DNA from: Betaproteobacteria bacterium
GTDB taxonomy: Bacteria; Pseudomonadota; Gammaproteobacteria; Burkholderiales; Rhodocyclaceae
Direction of reading: 5' to 3'
Assembly (NCBI GenBank): GCA_012026885.1
Contig: VEPL01000008.1
Coordinates: 1-64,000 of the forward strand
Length of the DNA: 64,000 nt
Shown: one piece after another, positions 43,301 through 57,070 of the stretch
Numbering within the stretch: the stretch's first letter is position 1
How the letters are laid out: the number at the start of each line of letters is the position of its first letter
Notes under the pieces: model-generated
Databases searched by the model: none
Told to the model about the DNA's origin: nothing
The model's input: only the letters and a program-made list of their open reading frames with translations
Program-made: the position numbers and the translations under genes

Positions 43301-44608
43301 ACCCGACTCGAAGCTCTGGTTCCAGAAGGCCGAGGTATTGGTCCAGAAGGAGGTAGCGGAGGACTTGATGAATCCCGAACGCGGATCTTCGGCTGTCGCG
43401 CCATTCTTGTCAGCCAGGAAGGTACGGTCGGTGGCGGAGTCGTAGGCGAGCTTGTACAGCTTGAGGTTTCCGGTCCAGCGTGGCGAAGCCTGCGCCTCCG
43501 GACGGAACACGCCCATGTAAACCTGGTTGAGGAAGGTACCGCGCACGTTGACGTTGATCGGCAGCGTCGATGATGCAAAAACGCTGTTGACTGCGGCGAT
43601 CTCCTTGAAGGCCTTGTCGAGGGCCGCCTTGATGTTGGCTTCCTGGCCGTCGGTCTTCTGGTAGGTGCCCTTGCCATTGGCAGCGACGCTCTTCAGGTAG
43701 GGCTCCCAACCATCCGGATACTGACCGGCCGGCGCACCGGCTGCCTCGACCAGGATGGCATGGGTGGTGACAACCGGTTTCACCGTGTTGTTGGCAACTT
43801 CGCTCTCCGTTCTTTCGCGTGACATGAACCGTGCCCATTCGTCGGCAACCAGGCTCTGGAAGTCATTCGGGGTCACCGGGATGGGCGTCGTGTCCCCGCC
43901 CTCGGTCGTCAGGGCATCGGTGGCATCGCCGGTGGCGCGGGCCGAATCGTTGCCCTTGCCGTTGCTGATGATGATCACATGATTCTGCTGGCAGACATCG
44001 ACGGACGGGCTGCGATACTGATAATTGCCGCTTGAATAGAAGGCATTGTTCCCGTCATTGCGCACGAATGCGGGCAACTGGGCATTCCCGGGATAATCGC
44101 GCTTGACCTGGCCCTGGCTGAACGAGATGCCACCCTTGAAATACTTGTATGCCTCGTTCATCGCGAGGCCATAGACGGCGTTGTTGCTCCGGTCGTTGAT
44201 TTCGTGCAGCCCACTGACCACCCGGTACAACGACTCCGCCGCATTCCTATCGGTCGTGAAATCAGTGTCGATGTCGTCAAAGTTGCGGACGGCAAAACGG
44301 ACGTAGGCGCCATCCTTGTTGTCGTTACCGCCACCGGTTTCGACATACATCGCGAGGCCCAGATTGAAGACGTTGGGTTCCAGATCCCGCAGCACCGCGA
44401 GCAGGGCATTCTTCTCGTTGGCGAACATCGGACCCCAGTTCGCTGTGTTGTCGAGCAGGATGAGCACGTTCGGTCGTGCCGACGTGCCGCCGGCGCCGGT
44501 GAAGAACAGGTCCGTGTCGGCCGCACGCGTCGGCACCGAGACGACACTCAGCACGATGGCACACATCAAGGCGCCGAGCGAGGAAAAGAACTGGATGACC
44601 GCTTTCAT
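40340..44608 (-). CDS. pilY1: PilY1-like type IV pilus tip/adhesin protein with extra repeats
   Basis: This 1422-residue protein has a signal peptide (about 1-29), then a von Willebrand-A-like domain starting at VLILLDNTANWG (about 47). Four tandem beta-rich repeats of about 75-85 residues follow at about 505-830 (for example GHGFTVGQTVTIANSSEAAYN), then the PilC/PilY1 beta-propeller (about 835-1420). The propeller carries DIDLNGVTD near 1116 (DxDxNxxxD calcium site) and another DxDxDG stretch near 961. A cysteine-rich insert with eight Cys lies at about 1216-1271. It is the last gene of the minor-pilin operon. It would sit at the pilus tip and act in adhesion, extension control and mechanosensing. 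MIDAS residues are altered (DNTAN). Confidence 0.88.
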   Translation of the reverse strand: MKAVIQFFSSLGALMCAIVLSVVSVPTRAADTDLFFTGAGGTSARPNVLILLDNTANWGPMFANEKNALLAVLRDLEPNVFNLGLAMYVETGGGNDNKDGAYVRFAVRNFDDIDTDFTTDRNAAESLYRVVSGLHEINDRSNNAVYGLAMNEAYKYFKGGISFSQGQVKRDYPGNAQLPAFVRNDGNNAFYSSGNYQYRSPSVDVCQQNHVIIISNGKGNDSARATGDATDALTTEGGDTTPIPVTPNDFQSLVADEWARFMSRERTESEVANNTVKPVVTTHAILVEAAGAPAGQYPDGWEPYLKSVAANGKGTYQKTDGQEANIKAALDKAFKEIAAVNSVFASSTLPINVNVRGTFLNQVYMGVFRPEAQASPRWTGNLKLYKLAYDSATDRTFLADKNGATAEDPRSGFIKSSATSFWTNTSAFWNQSFESGFYAYRDVKTVSDAPDGDFVEKGGAAQQIRTTYATDTSGRPIYTCIGCSSALDDFSTSNSAITATKLALADTVSISSLNRSGTVVTAVTSSAHNFASGDNITIAGSSDAAYNKTASISVVNATTFTYVVTETPPASASGTLVGTRPSGGTVAVTQITRAGNVATAQAAGHGFTVGQTVTIANSSEAAYNIAAMVTAVVPGVSFSFAVSETPSTTISFAGAVVCPAPTAITTCPAAASTKAITGASRTAGNALTSISTANANHGLTTGSFALITGLSPAEYNGRYAITKTDNKNFTYTPAITLGPGSATNAGMTASGTATPVSITALTRGASNGSGVAVVTGTTALAHGWGPGNSIQISGANEPAYNGTFTLATAAGSTFTFTITTGPAMSGGAATATRAGNISRDELINWVRGQNRLGEDNPSNDPAHIRGYVMGDVLHSRPAVVNYGRTTDTDIIVFYGANDGMLHAVKGGRSGTGAGLEKWAYVAEDHLPALKQLFAATPSVLTTPRKFYFDGSITVEIKDADNDGVLAETGDHVWLYAAMRRGGRGIHALDVSNPDAAPTLLWRKNNSSPGYAELGQTWSEVQPITIAAPPVSGVPQTKRVVVFSLGYDEAANDPTGTSTSSSRQSTATMGRGFVVAEADTGTPLFVATGNTTYESGTWRHLPVTGMDCAIAGDVSAVDIDLNGVTDRFYLADTCANIWRVNVRSDDVANWTVQKLASLGGTGTNLRKLFFRPDVIRIAQEPGKLAVVVGTGDREAPYDTTVSNAVYMIKDNVDDATCTTCGITPAQLCERNTVTNTTAVATCTSRCSGQTAIDATTGLTCFQACLAELTPCAVNTADTSTRFPLDTSLPLVPVIDRGWKFTFPTVGEKVINAPLTVGGTVFFGTNVPQSLLSAQQCSNLGEARLYQVEFTTGTPASDSTRSGISSYYTTKAGGGFPPSPVGTVVTTDEGKTVEVVLSGPQIQQPPTIPVEKRFRIYWYKAIDR

Positions 44609-44626
44609 GATTGGCCTCTTACTTCA

Positions 44627-45076
44627 CTAATTAGGGCAAAGGGTTCCGACCGGCATGCGGACGCGGATACCCTGGGTGACCGTCGCTCTGGCTCCGGTTC
44701 GCGCGTGATTCGCCTCGGCCTCGAGGTTCCAGACCTGATCGACCGGCGGCGAAGAGTAGAGCAGACTATAGCCTGGCGCCGTCTTGGAGTTCAGGCAGCG
44801 GGCGATGCGCAGTGTGACGTCGTAATCGCGACCGCCGATGCGTACCGGAACGACCGTTTGGTTCGGAGGATTCTTGAATGTGTTGATATCAGCAACCAAG
44901 CCGTCTATCGCGAACTGGGCGGCCGCCTCCGCCTCACTGGCAGCCTGGACGTTTCCGGATATGCGCAGATTGATCGACGAGGCCTTGATCGCCGCCAACG
45001 CCAGCAGCGTGACGATGACCAGCGAGACCAGCGTGACGAGCAGCGTCACGCCTTGTTGGGACTTGCGGATGTCCAT
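44627..45076 (-). CDS. pilX: Type IV pilus minor pilin PilX-like
   Basis: This 149-residue protein has the PilX N-terminus QQGVTLLVTLVSLVIVTLLALAAI, a class III-like signal with Gly before the Val of the mature helix, and no extra TM. The rest is a short globular part with two cysteines near the C-terminus (RCLNS, TLCPN). ATG 45076 overlaps the pilW stop by one base (TGATG) and follows GGAGGG by seven bases, so I prefer it to GTG 45079. It joins FimT, PilV, PilW and PilE in the priming complex under PilY1. Confidence 0.85.
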   Translation of the reverse strand: MDIRKSQQGVTLLVTLVSLVIVTLLALAAIKASSINLRISGNVQAASEAEAAAQFAIDGLVADINTFKNPPNQTVVPVRIGGRDYDVTLRIARCLNSKTAPGYSLLYSSPPVDQVWNLEAEANHARTGARATVTQGIRVRMPVGTLCPN

Positions 45077-46059
45077 CACGATGCCCTCCGGCTGCTCTGG
45101 TTGTGCAGCCGCACGGTGCGCGAGAAAACGTGACGCCGGAAAGCATCGCTCGCAGCACCGACGGTTACGCTGCCGAGCTGATACGACTTGGTATCCGTAT
45201 AGCCGTTGGTCCGTTCGGTATTGCGCGCCAGAATGTGGACGCCGATCGCCATTGCATTATTCATGTCCGCCACGGTCGTCGCCGTCGTCGAGTAGCTGTC
45301 CGGCGTGCCGTCGTTATCGGTGTCCAGCCCCACCTCGACCTGCATGTTTTCGATTCCCTCGGCAATCGGCTGGAACGAGAGCGCGTTTCCAAGCAACGCC
45401 ATCCGCTTGAGCGTGGGAACCGGCTGACCGTCATCAGCAGCCGCCGTGCAGACGCTCTGCCCGGCCGCCGGCCGGTTGCACGGGCTGACGAAGTAGACAT
45501 AGACCTGCAGTTGCCGGATATCGGCACGGGTCAGACCGTCCTTCTTCAGGAGATTGAAGGTCGCGGCATCGGTTGTCGCGTTACCCGCAGCAGCAGCCAG
45601 ACGGATGCTGGTCGTATCTGTCTGAACATAGGGACGCCCTGCAACCAGCGAACCGACCAGTGTCACTACCGAGCTTGCGTGAATGACCGCGAGGATGTCG
45701 GTTCCGGCAACATGATCGCTGGCCGGAATACAGGTCGGCCGCGCCGCAAGGGGAAAGGCCCCGATACCGTTGCTTGCCGAATAATTGACCCAGTTGGCCG
45801 GAGTGGTCTCGCACACATTCGGCAACGCCGTGGCGACCGGCATGGTGCCGACCGCCCCGAGGTATCCGGCGTTATGCAGGTCTTCGGATATCGACTGCAT
45901 CGCGAACCGGCCGTTCTCCAGCTGCCGGTTGGCAAGCGCCAGTTCCCGCTGGTTCCCGCTCGTGCGCTCGATGACGACGGCCAGGGCGAGAACAATGAGC
46001 AGGCCGACGCCCATGGCGACCATCAATTCGATCAAGGAAAAGCCGCGTTCAGGCTTCAT
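45076..46059 (-). CDS. pilW: Type IV pilus minor pilin PilW-like
   Basis: This 327-residue minor pilin has the prepilin leader MKPERG, cleaved before FSLIELMVAMGVGLLIV. The globular part has VCET and CIPAS cysteines and a loop LDTDNDGTPDSY near residue 250 that looks like an EF-hand-type calcium site. It overlaps pilV by four bases (ATGA) and pilX by one. It is part of the minor pilin core complex that primes pilus assembly. Confidence 0.85.
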   Translation of the reverse strand: MKPERGFSLIELMVAMGVGLLIVLALAVVIERTSGNQRELALANRQLENGRFAMQSISEDLHNAGYLGAVGTMPVATALPNVCETTPANWVNYSASNGIGAFPLAARPTCIPASDHVAGTDILAVIHASSVVTLVGSLVAGRPYVQTDTTSIRLAAAAGNATTDAATFNLLKKDGLTRADIRQLQVYVYFVSPCNRPAAGQSVCTAAADDGQPVPTLKRMALLGNALSFQPIAEGIENMQVEVGLDTDNDGTPDSYSTTATTVADMNNAMAIGVHILARNTERTNGYTDTKSYQLGSVTVGAASDAFRRHVFSRTVRLHNQSSRRAS

Positions 46060-46619
46060 AGGACAGGCACCCTCAGAATTGTGGACACCACTCGGCGGTT
46101 GGCCTCAGCGCCATAGCTGCCTGCACCGCAGGTCAGAGAGGCATCGGGCGGGGCAATCGCTTCGAGCCCCTGCCAGGCGACCGATAGTTCGTAATCCGTA
46201 TACGTCGCTGCCGTTGCAGCAACCCGGATACAGCCGCGCGCGCCGACAATGCCTCCCACGGCCGCGTTCGTACTGGAACGCTCTATTCCGCCGCGAAGCA
46301 GCGCATCCCAGGCTGCAATATCGAGGTTCGCCCGGGCATACTGGGTGGGATTGCCCGCGGAACAGGACGGAAGCGTTCCGCTACCGTAATTCGAAGAAAC
46401 ATAGCATCCCACCACGGCGCGATTGGCGGCCATCCGGTCTGCCATGTCGCTCAGGTAGGACAAGGCTTGGACCCGCTGATAGGCCTCGACTTCGGACTTG
46501 CCGGCAAGCGACAACAAACCGGCCAATCCGAGCAGGCCGATCGACACAATTACCACCGCAATCAGCACTTCGATAAGGGTCACGCCGGACTGTGCCGGGC
46601 GATTCGGATTCAGTTGCAT
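46056..46619 (-). CDS. pilV: Type IV pilus minor pilin PilV-like
   Basis: This 187-residue protein has the prepilin signal SGVTLIEVLIAVVIVSIGLLGLAGL (Ser-Gly before V, Glu5-type helix), followed by a globular region with several cysteines (VVGCYV, LPSCSAG, RGCIRV, LTCGAG). The N-terminal helix and QRVQALSYLSDMADRMAANR are typical PilV. It overlaps fimT at one end by ten bases and pilW at the other by four. Its role is minor pilin priming of assembly. Confidence 0.85.
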   Translation of the reverse strand: MQLNPNRPAQSGVTLIEVLIAVVIVSIGLLGLAGLLSLAGKSEVEAYQRVQALSYLSDMADRMAANRAVVGCYVSSNYGSGTLPSCSAGNPTQYARANLDIAAWDALLRGGIERSSTNAAVGGIVGARGCIRVAATAATYTDYELSVAWQGLEAIAPPDASLTCGAGSYGAEANRRVVSTILRVPVL

Positions 46620-47110
46620 GCGCCCCCCGGATAAGTCTTGCTGAATGGCATACCGACCGGGTCGATGCGAATGCAGCGCGACTTGACATTGGTATCCGAA
46701 GGCACTGTCAGCGAAAACGCGAAATTCCCGCCGACCCGGCCATCCCCGCCATAAGTCACGGTCATCACATTCCCAGACTCAGCAATTGTTACTCGTTCAA
46801 ACGCACCGGTATCCTGCAAGGTCGCACCACCGGATGCGACCGTCCAGCCGTTCGACCAATTGGCGGATTTCGCTGACACCGTGACAACCCCGCTAGGTCC
46901 GCGCTTGATCGCCTCGCTTCTCGCAAGTATCAGTGCCGACTGCAACTCGAAAGACGCGGTCTTCAGCCGCTGATCGCGGATAAAGGTTGCAAAACTCGGC
47001 ACACCCAAGGCCAAGAGTATTGCCAGTATGGCAACCGCGAACAGCAACTCGATCAGGGTAAATCCCCTCGCGCTTCGGGCAATCAACGGCGCCGACATTT
47101 CGAGTCTCAT
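46610..47110 (-). CDS. Type IV pilus minor pilin FimT/GspH-like
   Basis: This 166-residue pseudopilin-like protein has the leader cleaved at RG before [20 protein letters not shown], then [32 protein letters not shown], typical of FimT/GspH (FimU-type). I chose the ATG at 47110, which overlaps the pilE stop as ATGA; ATG 47119 or 47098 remain possible and change the leader length. The mature protein has two cysteines near the C-terminus (SRCIRI, GGACN). In other species FimT can bind DNA for uptake; that is not testable here. Confidence 0.85.
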   Translation of the reverse strand: MRLEMSAPLIARSARGFTLIELLFAVAILAILLALGVPSFATFIRDQRLKTASFELQSALILARSEAIKRGPSGVVTVSAKSANWSNGWTVASGGATLQDTGAFERVTIAESGNVMTVTYGGDGRVGGNFAFSLTVPSDTNVKSRCIRIDPVGMPFSKTYPGGACN

Positions 47111-47538
47111 CGCGACCATTTGTCCGCCGGCGTTTTGTTGCCGGCATTATCCAAGGTTAACGTTCCATCGGCAGCCTGCTGCGAACCCGCCTTCGGTACC
47201 GCCGTAATAGTGTAGGTAGGCGGCGTCGTAGCCCCAGCAGTGACGGTCACGTCGTAGTACGTGTTTACCTGAGCCGGCACGGACAATCCGAGCTTGGAGG
47301 TAAATTCAGGGTGACTCGCCACCGCAACATAGCCGGCCCCCGGCGAATTGATAAGCGCCATTTCTTCCTTGTTGGCAACCGCGCTCATGAAAGCCTTCGC
47401 CTCCGCCCGATTGGCGCGAATGATGTACTGCTGATAAGAAGGGAAAGCAATCGCGGCAAGCACACCCACCAGCGCGACCACAATCATCAATTCAATCAGC
47501 GTGAATCCGAGATTACGAAATCTTGCATTCATTGTCAT
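47107..47538 (-). CDS. pilE: Type IV pilus minor pilin PilE-like, no cysteines
   Basis: This 143-residue pilin-like protein has the leader [11 protein letters not shown], cleaved before [24 protein letters not shown]. The C-terminal [10 protein letters not shown] and [11 protein letters not shown] and DKW resemble minor pilin PilE of Pseudomonas, in which two cysteines bracket the D-region; here both positions read Ala/Asp and Lys, so no Cys remains. GGGGAG precedes ATG 47538 by six bases; ATG 47544 would leave no spacing. It is the first gene of the operon, unlike Pseudomonas where pilE is last. Confidence 0.85.
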   Translation of the reverse strand: MTMNARFRNLGFTLIELMIVVALVGVLAAIAFPSYQQYIIRANRAEAKAFMSAVANKEEMALINSPGAGYVAVASHPEFTSKLGLSVPAQVNTYYDVTVTAGATTPPTYTITAVPKAGSQQAADGTLTLDNAGNKTPADKWSR

Positions 47539-47649
47539 AGCCATCTCCCCGTTGTGAACGATAGTGACCGCCGGTCCCAAAATGCAGAGTACCTGATAAA
47601 CGGCCGATATAAGGACGCCAGCGGCCAGTCACGCGAGACCTCGGCACGA

Positions 47650-49026
47650 TCAACCCTTGCCCGGCTTCTGCGGCCGATGCCATCCTGTCAGGGACATTTG
47701 CTTCGCCCGCGACACCGTCAGCGCCTCCGCCGGTGCATCCTTGGTCAGCGTCGTGCCCGCCCCGAGCGTGGCGCCACGGCCGACCCGTACCGGCGCGACC
47801 AGCTGGGTGTCGGAACCGATGAAGACGTCGTCCTCGATGATGGTCTTGTGCTTGTTGGCACCGTCGTAGTTGCAGGTGATGGTGCCGGCACCGACATTGA
47901 CGCGTTCGCCGATCTCGGCGTCGCCGATGTAGGCCAGGTGGTTGGCCTTGGATTGGGCGGCGATGCGGCTCTTCTTCACTTCGACGAAGTTGCCGATGTG
48001 CACCTCGGGACCCAACTCGGTTCCCGGGCGCAGACGGGCGTAGGGGCCAAGCACGCCGTCCGGGCCGATGACCGCATCCTCGAAGTGGCAGAAGGCGGCG
48101 ATGCGCGTGCCGGCACCCACCTTCACGTTCTTCAGCACACAGTACGGACCGACCTCGACCGCGTCGCCCAATTCGACCGAGCCTTCGAAGACGCAGCCGA
48201 CGTCGATGGAGACGTCGCGTCCATGCGCCAGCTCGCCCCGCACATCGATGCGCGCCGGATCGGCCAGGCGCACGCCGGCGACGAGCAGGCGGTCGGCGAC
48301 ATTGCGCTGATGCACACGCTCCAGCTCGGCAAGCTGAACCTTGCTGTTGACGCCGAGTACTTCCCATTCGGCCTCGGGCTGCGCGGTGCGCACCGGCAGC
48401 CCTTCGGCCACGGCGAGTGCGACGACGTCGGTCAGGTAGTACTCGCCCTGCGCGTTGTCGTTCTTCAAGCGGCCGAGCCAGTCGACCAGGCGGGCCGTCG
48501 GGATGGCCATGATGCCGGTATTGATCTCGCGGATGGATTTCTCGGCGGCGCTGGCGTCCTTCTCCTCGACGATGCGCTGAACGTTGCCGGTGCCGTCGCG
48601 CACGATGCGCCCGTATCCGGAAGGGTCGGCGAGGTCGACGGTGAGGATGGCGAGGGCATCGCGGCCGGCATGCAGCAGGCGCTTCAGCGTCGCGGCGGAA
48701 GTCAGCGGCACATCGCCGTAGAGTACCAGCGTGCACGGCGCATCGGAAAACTCCGGCACCGCTTGCGCCACCGCATGCCCGGTTCCCAGCTGCTGCGCCT
48801 GCTCCGCCCATGAAATATCGCCTGCGGCGAGGGTCGACCGCACCACATCCCCGCCGTGGCCATAGACGACGACCAGTTTGCGCGGGGCCAACGTGCGCGC
48901 GGTATCGATGACATGCTGCGCCAACGCCTTGCCGGCGACCGGATGCAGCACCTTGGGCAGGTTGGAATGCATGCGCTTGCCTTGGCCGGCGGCGAGAATA
49001 ACGACTTGAACGGGCTGATCGCTCAT
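47650..49026 (-). CDS. glmU: Bifunctional GlmU uridyltransferase/acetyltransferase
   Basis: This 458-residue enzyme makes UDP-GlcNAc from glucosamine-1-phosphate, acetyl-CoA and UTP. The N-terminal pyrophosphorylase domain has LAAGQGKRM and [12 protein letters not shown] with the catalytic Arg/Lys, and EEKDAS near 155. The C-terminal left-handed beta helix (about 250-440) has the acetyltransferase signature [23 protein letters not shown] and [11 protein letters not shown]. Length is usual. It supplies peptidoglycan and LPS precursors. It lies downstream of gltD but behind a terminator. Confidence 0.95.
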   Translation of the reverse strand: MSDQPVQVVILAAGQGKRMHSNLPKVLHPVAGKALAQHVIDTARTLAPRKLVVVYGHGGDVVRSTLAAGDISWAEQAQQLGTGHAVAQAVPEFSDAPCTLVLYGDVPLTSAATLKRLLHAGRDALAILTVDLADPSGYGRIVRDGTGNVQRIVEEKDASAAEKSIREINTGIMAIPTARLVDWLGRLKNDNAQGEYYLTDVVALAVAEGLPVRTAQPEAEWEVLGVNSKVQLAELERVHQRNVADRLLVAGVRLADPARIDVRGELAHGRDVSIDVGCVFEGSVELGDAVEVGPYCVLKNVKVGAGTRIAAFCHFEDAVIGPDGVLGPYARLRPGTELGPEVHIGNFVEVKKSRIAAQSKANHLAYIGDAEIGERVNVGAGTITCNYDGANKHKTIIEDDVFIGSDTQLVAPVRVGRGATLGAGTTLTKDAPAEALTVSRAKQMSLTGWHRPQKPGKG

Positions 49027-49040
49027 GAAACCGGGCTCCT

Positions 49041-49073
49041 GAAAAGACGAAGGCGGCCTGCTGGCCGCCTTCG
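49041..49073 (-). terminator. Rho-independent terminator after gltBD
   Basis: An 11-bp perfect stem (49048-49058 with 49063-49073) closes a four-base loop, then TCTTTTC follows on the minus strand. It lies 24 bases after the gltD stop and before glmU, so glmU needs its own promoter or read-through. Confidence 0.82.
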
Positions 49074-49096
49074 CATTATCGCATGTTGCCTTCCGG

Positions 49097-50562
49097 TTAC
49101 CGGGGCAGGGCCGTCGTTCCCATCAGGAAAGCGTCGACTTCGCGGGCGGCCTGACGGCCTTCGCGGATTGCCCATACCACCAGCGACTGGCCGCGACGCA
49201 CGTCCCCTGCAGCAAAGATGCCCGCGACATTGGTGCGGTAGCAGCCGTCACCGTCGATCGTCGCCTTGGCGTTCTGGCGGGCATCCTTCTCGACGCCGAA
49301 GGCATCCAGCAGCGTACCGACCGGGTTGGTGAAGCCCATGGCGAGGAAGGCCGCGTCGCACGGCAGCTCGAACTCGGAACCGGCGACTTCGACCATCTTG
49401 CCACCCTGCCACTCGACGCGGACGGCCTTGAGCGCCTTGACGTTGCCCTTGCCGTCATCGACGAAGGCCTTGGTCGCGACCGCGAAGTCACGCTCGCAGC
49501 CCTCGTCGTGCGACGACGAGGTGCGCAGCTTGATCGGCCAATACGGCCAGACCAGCGGCTTGTCTTCTTCCTCAGGCGGCATCGGCATGAGCTCGAACTG
49601 CGTCACCGACGCAGCTCCGTGGCGGTTGGACGTGCCGACGCAGTCGGAGCCGGTATCGCCGCCGCCGATGACGACGACGTGCTTGCCCTTGACGTTGATC
49701 GGGTTGGCCTTGCCCTGCTGGACTTCCTTGTTCTGCGGGATGAGGAACTCGAGGGCGGCATGGATGCCGTTCAGTTCGCGCCCGGGGACCGGCAGGTCAC
49801 GCGGCACTTCCGAGCCGGCAGCGAGGATTACCGCGTCGAAATCCTTCTTCAGCTGCTCGGCGGAGACAAATTCGGTGGCGTCGTTGATGATGCCGGGCGG
49901 CACGTCCTTGCTGCCGACGACGACCTTGGTGCGGAACTTGACCCCTTCGGCTTCCATCTGGGCGACGCGCCGGTCGACCAGCGTTTTTTCCATCTTGAAA
50001 TCCGGGATGCCGTAGGCGAGCAGGCCGCCGATGCGGTCGTTCTTCTCGAAGACCGTCACGTCGTGGCCGACGCGCGCCAGTTGCTGGGCCGCAGCCAGGC
50101 CGGCCGGGCCGGAACCGACGACGGCGACCTTCTTGCCGGTCTTGCTCTTCGGCGGCTGCGGAACAACCCAACCCATCTCCCAGCCCTTGTCGATGATGAA
50201 GTGTTCGATCGACTTGATGCCCACCGGCGCGGCGTTGATGCCGAGCGTGCAGGCGGCCTCGCACGGGGCCGGGCAGATGCGGCCGGTGAACTCCGGGAAA
50301 TTGTTGGTGGAGTGGAGTACGTCCAGCGCCTGCTTCCAGTTGCCGTGGAAAACCAGATCATTCCAGTCGGGAATGATGTTGTTCACCGGGCAGCCGTTGT
50401 TGCAGAAGGGGATGCCGCAGTCCATGCAACGCGCACCCTGCACCTTGGCTTCGTCGTCGGACAGTGTCCGGACGAATTCCTTGTAGTGCTTCAGGCGCTT
50501 TTCGACGGGCTCGTAGGCTTCGGAAAGGCGCTCGAACTCCATGAATCCGGTCGGCTTGCCCA

Positions 50563-50563
<1 letters not shown>
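49097..50563 (-). CDS. gltD: Glutamate synthase small subunit GltD
   Basis: This 488-residue NADPH-dependent subunit has N-terminal Fe-S ligand segments [14 protein letters not shown] and CPAPCEAAC (two 4Fe-4S clusters). The FAD motif [17 protein letters not shown] lies near residue 150, the NAD(P) motif [15 protein letters not shown] near 290, and [16 protein letters not shown] near 455. ATG 50563 overlaps the gltB stop (TAATG). It passes electrons from NADPH to GltB for glutamate formation from glutamine and 2-oxoglutarate. Confidence 0.95.
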
Positions 50564-55200
<4,637 letters not shown>

Positions 55201-55252
55201 CACACTCGTTCCTCAATAAACTCGGCCCGCGCGGACGCGGAACCCAGGGTGG

Positions 55253-55286
55253 AAAAAGCCGGCTTCCCGATGCTCCGGCCGGCTTT
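55253..55286 (-). terminator. Terminator after aroKB, upstream of gltB
   Basis: A 9-bp stem (55255-55263 with 55278-55286) with a 14-base loop is followed on the minus strand by a T-run (CTTTTTCC). It separates aroB from gltB within a 187-base gap that otherwise shows no open frame; I see no clear gltB promoter. Confidence 0.7.
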
Positions 55287-55387
55287 ACGAAATTCAGGGG
55301 CAACCGCGGAATATACCCGCAAACCCCTTTCGATTCAAGATGCTGCAACGCACCAACCCGGTTCGCAACGACCCGGCATGGCACCGC

Positions 55388-56479
55388 TCAGGTGCAGCGC
55401 GTCTCGATCGCTGCGGCGATCAAGTCCGCTGGAACACCATCGTCGATCACTCCCTCCCCGATGCCGCGCATCAGGATGAGCTTCAGACGCCCGTCCTCGA
55501 CCTTCTTGTCATGCCGCATCAGCTCGAGGTAGCGCTCCGCTCCCAGTCGTGGCGCCCTCACCGGCAACCCCGCGTACGAGAACAAGCGCTCGATGCGCTC
55601 GACATCACTCTTCGACAGCCAACCGAGCCGCTGCGACAGTTCCGCAGCAATGAGCGTGCCCGCCGCGACGGCTTCGCCGTGCAGCCACGCGCCGTAGCCG
55701 AGACCGGTCTCGATCGCATGGCCGAAGGTGTGGCCGAGGTTCAGCAAGGCGCGACCGCCCGCTTCCTTCTCGTCGTCAGCGACCACTTCGGCCTTGTTGG
55801 CACAGGACCGGAGGACGGCGTGGGCCAGCGCATCGCGCTCGCGGGCGAGCAGGCGCTGCATGTTCGCCTCCAGCCAGGCAAACAATTCCGGATCCCGGAT
55901 GAGGCCGTACTTGATCACTTCGGCGAGGCCAGCGGAAAGTTCGCGCGCGGGGAGCGTGTCGAGGGTCGCGATGTCCGCCAGCACCAGCCTCGGCTGGTAG
56001 AAGGCGCCGATCATGTTCTTGCCGAGGGGATGATTGATGGCCGTCTTGCCGCCGACCGATGAATCGACCTGCGCCAGCAGCGTCGTCGGCACCTGGATGA
56101 AGGGCATGCCGCGCTGGTAGCAGGCGGCGGCGAATCCGCCCATGTCGCCGATCACCCCGCCACCGAGCGCGATCAGCGGCGTCGAGCGCTCGCAATGCCC
56201 GCCCAGCAGGCCGTCGAAGATTTGATTCAGCGTCTCCCAGGTCTTGTATTCCTCGCCATCCGGCAACACGATCGGCAGTACCGAAAATCCGCCTTTTTCG
56301 AGGGTCGACCGCAGCCGTTCGAGATAGAGGGGTGCTACCGTCACGTTGGTGACGACTACGGCACGTCTCCCCTTGAGTGCTGGCAGAAGCAGATCACCAC
56401 GCTCGATGAGGCCGGCGCCAATATGGATGGGATAAGCGCGCTCGCCGAGCGCGACAGTCAGGGTTTGCTGTTCTGGCAT
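55388..56479 (-). CDS. aroB: 3-dehydroquinate synthase AroB
   Basis: This 363-residue enzyme converts DAHP to 3-dehydroquinate in the shikimate pathway. Diagnostic segments are the NAD-binding [19 protein letters not shown] near residue 105, [20 protein letters not shown] near 130 and the metal ligands in [12 protein letters not shown] and GHTFGHAIE. It overlaps aroK by 22 bases and is co-transcribed with it. Length is usual. Confidence 0.95.
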   Translation of the reverse strand: MPEQQTLTVALGERAYPIHIGAGLIERGDLLLPALKGRRAVVVTNVTVAPLYLERLRSTLEKGGFSVLPIVLPDGEEYKTWETLNQIFDGLLGGHCERSTPLIALGGGVIGDMGGFAAACYQRGMPFIQVPTTLLAQVDSSVGGKTAINHPLGKNMIGAFYQPRLVLADIATLDTLPARELSAGLAEVIKYGLIRDPELFAWLEANMQRLLARERDALAHAVLRSCANKAEVVADDEKEAGGRALLNLGHTFGHAIETGLGYGAWLHGEAVAAGTLIAAELSQRLGWLSKSDVERIERLFSYAGLPVRAPRLGAERYLELMRHDKKVEDGRLKLILMRGIGEGVIDDGVPADLIAAAIETRCT

Positions 56480-56994
56480 AGGGTGCTGAACTCACGGATC
56501 AGGTGCTGGACGATACCGGCGGCCACGAGACGACCGCCTTCGACGACGAAATGGGCGGTTTCACGATAGAGAGGGTCGCGGGCCGCATGGAGTTCCTCGA
56601 GACGCGCCAGGGGATTTTTGACCTGGAGCAACGGGCGTCCTCGGTCATGGCGGGTCCGCTCAAAGAGCAATGCCGGCGGGACGTCGAGATAGACTACCCA
56701 GCCCGTTTCCCGCAGCCGGGCACGGTTGGCGGGGTCGAGGACGACGCCACCACCCGTGGCCATCACGATGCCGTCCTGCGCGGTGAGATCTGCTATCGTC
56801 TGCGCTTCGCGCCGGCGGAACCCCGCTTCGCCCTCGATTTCGAAAATGGTCGCGACCGAAACGCCGGTCCGCGCGACGATCTCGTGATCCGAATCGAGAA
56901 AGCGCCGCCCGAGTCGCTTGGCCAGTTGGCGACCGACTGTCGTCTTGCCGGCGCCCATCAGTCCGACGAGGTAGATGTTGCTGTTCGCTTTCAC
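56458..56994 (-). CDS. aroK: Shikimate kinase AroK
   Basis: This 178-residue kinase phosphorylates shikimate at O3 with ATP. Walker A is [17 protein letters not shown] near residues 12-28, the shikimate-site [10 protein letters not shown] follows, and [10 protein letters not shown] and [11 protein letters not shown] match the core. It starts downstream of the pilQ terminator and overlaps aroB by 22 bases, the usual aroKB pair of proteobacteria. Confidence 0.95.
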   Translation of the reverse strand: MKANSNIYLVGLMGAGKTTVGRQLAKRLGRRFLDSDHEIVARTGVSVATIFEIEGEAGFRRREAQTIADLTAQDGIVMATGGGVVLDPANRARLRETGWVVYLDVPPALLFERTRHDRGRPLLQVKNPLARLEELHAARDPLYRETAHFVVEGGRLVAAGIVQHLIREFSTLCQNSKP

Positions 56995-57023
56995 GGGCGC
57001 ATTTTAGCCGAGACCGGCGCGGG

Positions 57024-57052
57024 CAAAAGAAAAGGGCCGGCAGTGCCGGCCC
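57024..57052 (-). terminator. Rho-independent terminator after pilQ
   Basis: An 8-bp perfect stem (57034-57041 with 57045-57052) with a three-base loop is followed on the minus strand by TTTTCTTTTGC. It ends the pilMNOPQ operon, just before aroK. Confidence 0.85.
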
Positions 57053-57070
57053 TAGCGGAAGCGCATCCGC

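Noticed and set aside
40178..43573. Open frame of more than 1100 codons on the plus strand
   Set aside because: Antisense to pilY1; Arg/Gly/Asp-rich with no motifs or signals.
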